From positions 62,001-126,000 of the forward strand of contig NZ_JABFCL010000002.1 of the NCBI RefSeq assembly GCF_017566145.1: a DNA stretch of 64,000 nucleotides. The letters run 5' to 3'. Source of the stretch: Bittarella massiliensis (ex Durand et al. 2017). Its GTDB lineage: Bacteria > Bacillota > Clostridia > Oscillospirales > Ruminococcaceae. The notes beneath the pieces are model-generated. The model did no database searches. It was not told the DNA's origin and was given only the letters and a program-made list of their open reading frames with translations. The translations under genes and the position numbers were made by a program. Below, one piece after another: positions 58,822 through 64,000 of the stretch (positions are counted from its first letter, which is position 1; each line of letters starts with the position of its first letter).

Positions 58822-60564
58822 ATGATGATTGACAAGCGGCTGATCGGCGCCGTGCCGGACAGCCGGGGCCATGTGGCCCGAAATGTGCTCTACCAGTGGG
58901 GCGGGCTGTTGGCGAGCGCAGCCACCACCTTTGCCTTTGCCCGGCTGCTGGGCGGGTTGCTGCAGGGGGCGGCCACCGGCGCCGACCTGGCTGCCGCCTG
59001 TGGGGTGGGGCTTTTGGCCATGGCGGTGCGCTGGCTCTGCACCGCCATGGCCGGGCGGGAGAGCTTCCTCGCCTCCCGCTCGGTGAAAAAGGCGCTGCGC
59101 CGCCGCATCTGCAACAAGCTGCTGCGGCTGGGCCCCTCCTGCGCGCAGCGGATCCCCACCTCAGAGGTGGTGCAGGTCACCACCGAGGGGGTGGAGCAGT
59201 TGGAGACCTATTTCGGCGCCTACCTGCCCCAGTTTTTTTACAGCCTGCTGGCGCCGCTGACCCTCTTTGCCCTGCTCTTCCCCATCAGCTGGAAGGCGGC
59301 GGTGGCCCTCCTCCTCTGTGTGCCGCTGATCCCGGCGGCCATCGCTGCGGTGCAGACCATGGCCAAAAAGCTGCTCTCCCGCTACTGGGGTCAGTACACC
59401 GCCCTGGGGGACACCTTCTTGGAAAACCTCCAGGGGCTGACCACCCTGAAGATCTACGGGGCCGACGGCCGGAAGAATGAGGAGATGAACCGGGAGGCCG
59501 AACAATTTCGCCGCATCACCATGAAGGTGCTGACCATGCAGCTGAACTCCATCACCATCATGGACCTGGTGGCCTTTGGCGGCGCGGCCCTGGGGATGAT
59601 CCTGGCCGTGGGCGAACTGGCGGCGGGAACCCTCTCCTTCGCCGGGTGCCTGGCGGTGCTCCTCCTCTCGGCGGACTTCTTCATCCCCATGCGGCAGCTG
59701 GGCTCTTTCTTCCACGTGGCCATGAACGGCATGGCCGCCAGCGGCAAAATCTTTGCCCTGTTGGATCTGCCCGAAGACCCGCCCCGCCGGGGCCGCCTGC
59801 CGGGGGACGGCTACACCGTCTGCTGCCGGGACCTGTCCTTTGGCTACGAGCCGGGGCGTCCGGTGTTGCAGGGGGTGTCGCTGGACATCTCTTCGGGCGC
59901 ACTCACCGCCGTCGTGGGGGAGAGCGGCTGCGGCAAGAGCACCCTCGCCGCCCTGCTCACCGGGCGCTGTCGGGGCTATGGAGGCCAGGTGCGCATTGGC
60001 GGGGTGGAGCTGGACCGGCTCTCTGCCGGAGAACTGGCCCGCACGGTCACCTATGTGGGCTTTGCGAGCTATCTGTTTTCGGGCACGGTGGCAGAAAACC
60101 TGCGCATGGGCTGCCCCAAAGCCGACGATGCGGCCCTTTGGCGGGTACTGGAGCGCACCCGGATGGCCGATTTCCTGCGGGGGGAGCAGGGGCTGGAAAC
60201 CCATCTGGACCCCCAGGGGGCCAATCTCTCGGGGGGACAGCGGCAGCGGCTGGCCCTGGCGCGAGCCCTGCTGCACGACACCCCCATCTACATCTTCGAC
60301 GAGGCCACCTCCAACATCGATGTGGAGAGCGAGAACGACATCATGGCCGAGATCCACGCCCTGGCAGGGGAGAAGACGGTCCTCCTCATCTCCCACCGGC
60401 TGGCCAATGTGGCCGCTGCCGACTACATCTGCGTGTTGGAGGGCGGCCGGGTGGCGGGGTGGGGCAACCACCTCTCCCTGCTGGCCGAGGGCGGGCGATA
60501 CCGCACCCTCTGGGCAGGGCAACAACAACTGGAAGAATTTGCGAAAGGGGGCGCAGCCCGGTGA
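58822..60564 (+). CDS. ABC exporter-type permease/ATPase, CydD-like
   Basis: 580 residues from ATG 58822. Six-TM ABC1 region (about 20-310), then ATPase with Walker A VVGESGCGKSTLAALL, signature LSGGQRQRLALARALL, Walker B PIYIFDEATSNID and H-loop ISHRL. The TM region resembles CydD rather than lipid A or peptide exporters. CydDC exports thiols for cytochrome bd assembly, but no cydAB is in the window. It overlaps its partner by four bases (GTGA), so the two form a heterodimer. Its 5' distance to the feo terminator is about 67 bases. Confidence 0.88.
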   Translation: MMIDKRLIGAVPDSRGHVARNVLYQWGGLLASAATTFAFARLLGGLLQGAATGADLAAACGVGLLAMAVRWLCTAMAGRESFLASRSVKKALRRRICNKLLRLGPSCAQRIPTSEVVQVTTEGVEQLETYFGAYLPQFFYSLLAPLTLFALLFPISWKAAVALLLCVPLIPAAIAAVQTMAKKLLSRYWGQYTALGDTFLENLQGLTTLKIYGADGRKNEEMNREAEQFRRITMKVLTMQLNSITIMDLVAFGGAALGMILAVGELAAGTLSFAGCLAVLLLSADFFIPMRQLGSFFHVAMNGMAASGKIFALLDLPEDPPRRGRLPGDGYTVCCRDLSFGYEPGRPVLQGVSLDISSGALTAVVGESGCGKSTLAALLTGRCRGYGGQVRIGGVELDRLSAGELARTVTYVGFASYLFSGTVAENLRMGCPKADDAALWRVLERTRMADFLRGEQGLETHLDPQGANLSGGQRQRLALARALLHDTPIYIFDEATSNIDVESENDIMAEIHALAGEKTVLLISHRLANVAAADYICVLEGGRVAGWGNHLSLLAEGGRYRTLWAGQQQLEEFAKGGAAR

Positions 60565-62219
60565 AGAAAAGGGGAAATTGGACGATCATGGCGCGGCTGG
60601 TCCGGCTGGTGGGGCCCCTGCTGCCCCTGATGCTGCTGGCCGTCTTGCTGGGGGTGGCGGGGTTTCTCTGCTCCACCTTTCTGAGTATATTCGGCGGCTG
60701 GGCGGCCCTGCGGGCCGTGGGGCTGAACGCCCCCTTTGCCCTGGGGACTCTCTTTGCCTTGGCGGCAGCCGCCGCCCTGCTGCGGGGCTTCCTCCGCTAC
60801 GGCGAGCAGGCCTGCAACCACTACATCGCCTTTCGGCTGCTGGCCCTGATTCGCGACCGGGTGTTTCGCGCCTTGCGGCGGCTCTGCCCGGCCAAGCTCG
60901 AGTGCCGGGACAAGGGAAATTTGATCTCGGTCATCACCTCCGACGTCGAACTGCTGGAGGTCTTTTACGCCCACACCCTCTCCCCGGCGGCCATCGCCGT
61001 CTGCATGTCGGCCATCATGGCCCTCTTCATCGGCAGCTACCACCCCCTGCTGGGGCTGTTGGCAGCCGCCGCCTATCTGGCGGTGGGCGGGGTGCTGCCG
61101 GTGCTCATCTCCCGCCGTGGCGGCGGGGCTGGGGCGGCCTTCCGCGACCGGTCAGGCGAACTGGGCGGCTTTGTGCTGGACACCCTGCGGGGGATGGGGG
61201 AACTGCTGCAGTACGGCCGGGGCGAGGACCGTCTGGCAGAACTGGATCGCCGCACCGACGAGCTCTCCCGCACCGAGGAGGGGATGAAGTGGCAGGCCGC
61301 CTGGGGCAGCGCCCTGACAGGGGCGGTCATCCTCCTCTTTGACCTGGCGATGCTGTCGGCCGCCGCCGGCCTCTACTGGGCCGGGCAGCTGGATTTCGGC
61401 GGGGTGCTGATCCCCTTCCTCGCCCTGTTGAGCTCCTTCGGGCCGGTGGTGGCCCTGGCCAACCTGGGCAGCACCCTGCAAAACACCCTTGCCGCCGGAG
61501 ACCGGGTGCTGGACATCCTCGACGAGACCCCCCAGGTGGAGGAGGTCAGCGGCCGCCCGCCAGTGGCCTTTGACGGGGCCAGCTGTGAGGATGTCTCCTT
61601 CTCCTACGGGGACGAGGCGGTCCTCAAACAGCTGAACTTGCATATCCCCGCAGGGCGGGTGCTGGGAATTTCCGGCCGCAGCGGCAGCGGCAAGTCGACC
61701 CTGCTGCGGCTGCTGATGCGGTTTTGGGACGTGCAGGGGGGCGCGGTGCGCATCTCCGGGACCGACCTGCGCCAGATCGACACCGTCAACCTCCGCCAGA
61801 TGGAGGGGCTTGTCACCCAGGAGACCCACCTCTTTCACGACAGCATCGCCGCCAATCTGAAAATCGCCAAGCCCGACGCCACCCGGGAAGAGATGGTGAA
61901 GGCCTGCCAAAAGGCCTCGCTGCACGATTTCATCGAGAGCCTGCCCCGGGGGTACGACACCCCGGTGGGCGAACTGGGGGACGCCCTCTCCGGTGGGGAG
62001 CGGCAGCGGTTGGGGCTGGCCCGCGCCTTTTTGCACGGCGCCCCCCTCCTGCTCCTCGACGAGCCCACCAGCAACCTGGACAGCCTCAACGAGGCGGTGA
62101 TCCTGCGGGCCATCCGCCGGGAGCGGGGCGGGCGAACGGTGGTTTTGGTGAGCCACCGGGCCTCCACCATGGCCGTCGCCGACGAGGTGTACTCCGCCGA
62201 TGGAGGGCGGGCCAGTTGA
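60561..62219 (+). CDS. ABC exporter-type permease/ATPase, CydC-like
   Basis: 552 residues from GTG 60561. Six TM segments, then Walker A ISGRSGSGKSTLLRLLMRF, signature LSGGERQRLGLARAFL, Walker B LLLLDEPTSNLD and H-loop VSHR. Second half of the CydDC-like heterodimer. The TM region carries no specificity mark I can read; heme, thiol or metal-chelator export are all possible. Followed by the ygbA-like gene with overlapping TTGA. Confidence 0.88.
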   Translation: MKKRGNWTIMARLVRLVGPLLPLMLLAVLLGVAGFLCSTFLSIFGGWAALRAVGLNAPFALGTLFALAAAAALLRGFLRYGEQACNHYIAFRLLALIRDRVFRALRRLCPAKLECRDKGNLISVITSDVELLEVFYAHTLSPAAIAVCMSAIMALFIGSYHPLLGLLAAAAYLAVGGVLPVLISRRGGGAGAAFRDRSGELGGFVLDTLRGMGELLQYGRGEDRLAELDRRTDELSRTEEGMKWQAAWGSALTGAVILLFDLAMLSAAAGLYWAGQLDFGGVLIPFLALLSSFGPVVALANLGSTLQNTLAAGDRVLDILDETPQVEEVSGRPPVAFDGASCEDVSFSYGDEAVLKQLNLHIPAGRVLGISGRSGSGKSTLLRLLMRFWDVQGGAVRISGTDLRQIDTVNLRQMEGLVTQETHLFHDSIAANLKIAKPDATREEMVKACQKASLHDFIESLPRGYDTPVGELGDALSGGERQRLGLARAFLHGAPLLLLDEPTSNLDSLNEAVILRAIRRERGGRTVVLVSHRASTMAVADEVYSADGGRAS

Positions 62220-62569
62220 AGGGCCGGGCCCGGCCGGTGGGCGAAAAGCGCCGCCGGGAAAAGGAGATGGTGGCCGAGATGATCGCCCTCTACTGCCGGG
62301 GCCGCCACGGCAGCAGGGGAACGCTCTGTCCCCGGTGCGCCCAGCTGGCCGCTTACGCCGCCGAGCGCAGCGACCGCTGCCCCTTTATGGAGGAAAAGAC
62401 CTTCTGCTCCAACTGCCGGGTACACTGCTACCGGCCGGAGATGCGCCGCCGCATCCGCGAAGTGATGCGCTACGCCGGGCCGCGGATGCTCTTTCACCAC
62501 CCGGTGGCGGCCGTCCGCCACGCCCTGTCGGCCCGGCGTGAAAAAAAGCGATTGGAGGGATGGAGATGA
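62216..62569 (+). CDS. Nitrous-oxide-stimulated-promoter family protein (YgbA-like)
   Basis: 117 residues from TTG 62216, overlapping the cydC-like stop; GGAGGGCGGG upstream. Cys pattern C-P-R-C, RCPFMEEKTFCSNCRVHCYRPEMRRRIREVMRYAGPRML is the YgbA signature (conserved CxxC, CPxxxxKxFCxxCxxHCYxP), which probably binds a metal. E. coli ygbA is induced by nitric oxide through NsrR. Its place behind an ABC exporter and FeoB suggests metal or NO stress work. Confidence 0.9.
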   Translation: MKGRARPVGEKRRREKEMVAEMIALYCRGRHGSRGTLCPRCAQLAAYAAERSDRCPFMEEKTFCSNCRVHCYRPEMRRRIREVMRYAGPRMLFHHPVAAVRHALSARREKKRLEGWR

Positions 62570-62991
62570 AGATACTCTACCTGATTTTGGGCCTTCTCGG
62601 CCTGGGGTTGGGGGCCTTGGGCGCGGCCCTGCCCCTGCTGCCGGCCTTCCCCTTTTTGATGTTGGCCGCCGTCTGTTTTGCCAAGAGCTCCCAGCGGCTC
62701 AGCCGTTGGTTTTTGCAGACAAAGCTCTACCGGAACAACCTGGAGAGTTTTGTCCAGGGCCGGGGGATGACTTGGCGCACCAAAGTCCGCATCATGGCTG
62801 TTGTCACCCTGACCATGGCCTTTGGCTTTGTGATGATGGGCCGGGTGCCGGTGGGGAGGGCCGTCCTGGCGGCGGTCTGGGCCTTTCACATCCTCTACTT
62901 CGTTTTCGGCGTCAAAACCCTGCCCGCCGGGGGCGGCGGGGGGAGGGAAGCGCCCCTCGACTTTGCCGGGGCGGAGGACGACGCCACCTGA
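62566..62991 (+). CDS. ybaN: YbaN/DUF454 membrane protein
   Basis: 141 residues from ATG 62566, overlapping the ygbA-like stop (ATGA); GGAGGG lies seven bases upstream, while ATG 62560 is too near it. GLGLGALGAALPLLPAFPFLMLAAVCFAKSSQRL is the DUF454 signature (GxxGxxxPxLPTTPF), followed by two more TM segments. YbaN-type proteins have unknown function and are often found with iron or heme genes. Last gene of the block. Confidence 0.92.
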   Translation: MKILYLILGLLGLGLGALGAALPLLPAFPFLMLAAVCFAKSSQRLSRWFLQTKLYRNNLESFVQGRGMTWRTKVRIMAVVTLTMAFGFVMMGRVPVGRAVLAAVWAFHILYFVFGVKTLPAGGGGGREAPLDFAGAEDDAT

Positions 62992-63018
62992 TACCGCCTT
63001 TCAAAAAGCCCTTTTGTC

Positions 63019-63056
63019 AAGAGGGGGGGAGCCCGATCGGGCTCCCCCCCTTTTTT
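63019..63056 (+). terminator. Terminator after ybaN
   Basis: AGGGGGGGAGCCC / GGGCTCCCCCCCT stem, loop GATC, then TTTTTT. Confidence 0.93.
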
Positions 63057-63149
63057 GCCCAAATGACAGGTTGGGGAAAGGGGGGCGTAGGGGGAAGGTG
63101 GGGGGCTGTCAAAGCTCTGTAAGGCCGGGTAAAGAGTGGGTCAAAAACC

Positions 63150-63179
63150 TTGAGGATGCCGCCGAGACGGCGCTATAAT
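63150..63179 (+). promoter_or_regulatory. Promoter of the phosphatase-like gene
   Basis: TTGAGG (63150-63155), 18-base spacer, TATAAT (63174-63179). Confidence 0.75.
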
Positions 63180-63227
63180 GCAATCGCCACAGGAAACGCT
63201 TTGAAGAAGAGAGAGGAGAAAGAGACT

Positions 63228-64000
63228 GTGAAAGTTGCAAAGAGAGCCGCCGTTTTGGGGCTGGCCGCCGCCCTGGCCCTTTCCTCGGCCGCACCGGCGT
63301 TTGCCAGTTTTGCCGGCGACACCCAGGGGGGCAGCGCCTACCAGAGCTGGAAAAGCACCCACTGGACGGCCGAAAATGCCGCCAACTCCGGCCGGCTGGC
63401 CATCGCCCCCGGCAAAACCGAGACCGACCTGAACTTCGCCTGGTACGCCCAGCAGAAGGGGGTGCCCGCGGTGAAGATCGCCACCAGCAGAGAGGGGCTG
63501 GCCGCCGCCACCCCCATCCGGGGAACGGCCACCGCCATCGACCGCCAGAACGTGGCCGGGGTGCGCTATCTGGCCTCCAACAAGGTGGAGGCCGAGGGGG
63601 TCATCGCCCCCAACACCCTCTACTACTACAGCTACACCGACGATGTCGAGGCCGCTGACCCGGTGTGGAGCGAGCCCGCCACCTACCAGTCCCACGGCTT
63701 TGACAGCTTTGAGATGCTCTACGTGGGCGACCCCCAGGTGGGGGCCTCGGGCAGCACCGGGCAGGGGACAGCCGATGACGCCAACATCGCGGTGGACACC
63801 TACAACTGGGACAAGACCCTCCGGTACGCCCGCGCAAACGAGGGCAAAAACGCCAGTTTTATGCTGGTGGCCGGCGACCAGATTGACTACTCCAGCGCCG
63901 ATACCGCCGAAAAACGGGCCATCCGCGAGAGCGAGTACGCCGGCTACCTCTACCCCGAAGCCCTCAAGGGGCTGCCCATGGCCACCACCATCGGCAACCA
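63228..64000 (+). CDS. Secreted metallophosphoesterase, purple-acid-phosphatase-like (3' end cut by window)
   Basis: 257 residues seen, from GTG 63228 with GAGAGGAGAA upstream; the frame runs off the right edge. Signal peptide: basic VKVAKRAAV, hydrophobic LGLAAALALSSAAPAFA, cleavage likely after AFA. Residues 40-150 form a fibronectin-like N-terminal domain (NFAWYAQQKG, YYYSYTDDVE). The metallophosphoesterase core begins LYVGDPQVGASGSTG, with Asp and Gln in the place of GDxH, and SFMLVAGDQIDYSS as GDxx. The later metal ligands lie outside the window. Substrate is unknown; a phosphate-ester or nucleotide is likely. Confidence 0.85.
   Translation, partial: MKVAKRAAVLGLAAALALSSAAPAFASFAGDTQGGSAYQSWKSTHWTAENAANSGRLAIAPGKTETDLNFAWYAQQKGVPAVKIATSREGLAAATPIRGTATAIDRQNVAGVRYLASNKVEAEGVIAPNTLYYYSYTDDVEAADPVWSEPATYQSHGFDSFEMLYVGDPQVGASGSTGQGTADDANIAVDTYNWDKTLRYARANEGKNASFMLVAGDQIDYSSADTAEKRAIRESEYAGYLYPEALKGLPMATTIGN

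Noticed and set aside
59646..60560. Large frame joining the CydC-like protein to 300 extra N-terminal residues
   Set aside because: It is the out-of-frame shadow of the CydD-like gene; GTG 60561 gives the normal ABC length.

Overview
The window looks like a chromosomal segment of a high-GC, endospore-forming Clostridia (most like the Oscillospiraceae/Ruminococcaceae group). The evidence is the Firmicutes-type order lepA-hemW-hrcA-grpE-dnaK-dnaJ, spoVT, the rimP-nusA-ylxR-ylxQ-infB-rbfA-nrnA-truB-ribF operon, two T-box leaders, a guanine riboswitch, rubrerythrin and a ferredoxin-type aldo/keto reductase. This placement is inferred from gene content only. I see no rRNA, tRNA, CRISPR array, transposase or prophage.

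Layout. 0-11 kb: lepA, a DUF3795 protein, hemW, then on the minus strand an ArsC/Spx-like protein with a membrane protein and an XRE repressor whose divergent promoter region carries two palindromic operators, then the CIRCE-controlled hrcA-grpE-dnaK unit and dnaJ. 11.5-17.9 kb: purine salvage (guanine riboswitch, AzgA/PbuG-type permease, adenine deaminase), MTA/SAH nucleosidase, rubrerythrin, YbaK and a nuclease-fold-like protein. 18-24.3 kb: MATE exporter, self-regulated TetR with a membrane protein, T-box-controlled NSS amino-acid transporter, ychF. 24.9-31.5 kb: OmpR/HisKA two-component system, HtrA protease, aldo/keto reductase, rpe, MecA-like adaptor. 31.6-33.9 kb: three Rnf/Nqr-like membrane subunits (D, E, A) that lack the residues expected to hold FMN and [2Fe-2S]. 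34-37.7 kb: DUF4015 glycosidase-like protein, T-box plus an unassigned transporter, spoVT behind a sigma-G-like promoter. 37.8-46 kb: the translation/RNA operon. 46-53.8 kb: KynB-like hydrolase, stand-alone 5'-3' exonuclease with a terminated leader, rpsO, then a minus-strand block (bactofilin, YhbD-type regulator, two GNATs, glycine-zipper protein) separating rpsO from pnp. 53.9-55.5 kb: small regulator island with three XRE proteins, two of them tandem paralogues in lower-GC DNA. 55.7-63 kb: feoA-feoA-feoB-feoB-associated protein, then a CydDC-like ABC pair, YgbA and YbaN. The right edge cuts a secreted purple-acid-phosphatase-like protein.

The most interesting candidates are the Rnf-like D-E-A triad without redox ligands (31.6-33.9 kb), the iron/ABC/YgbA/YbaN block with repeated GTTAG-N6-CTAAY boxes, and the two T-box leaders, whose specifiers are hard to read. 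Several regulators carry twin operators that can be read directly. Many starts are GTG, TTG or possibly CTG and were chosen by Shine-Dalgarno spacing. All family assignments are from motif reading; no database search was run.
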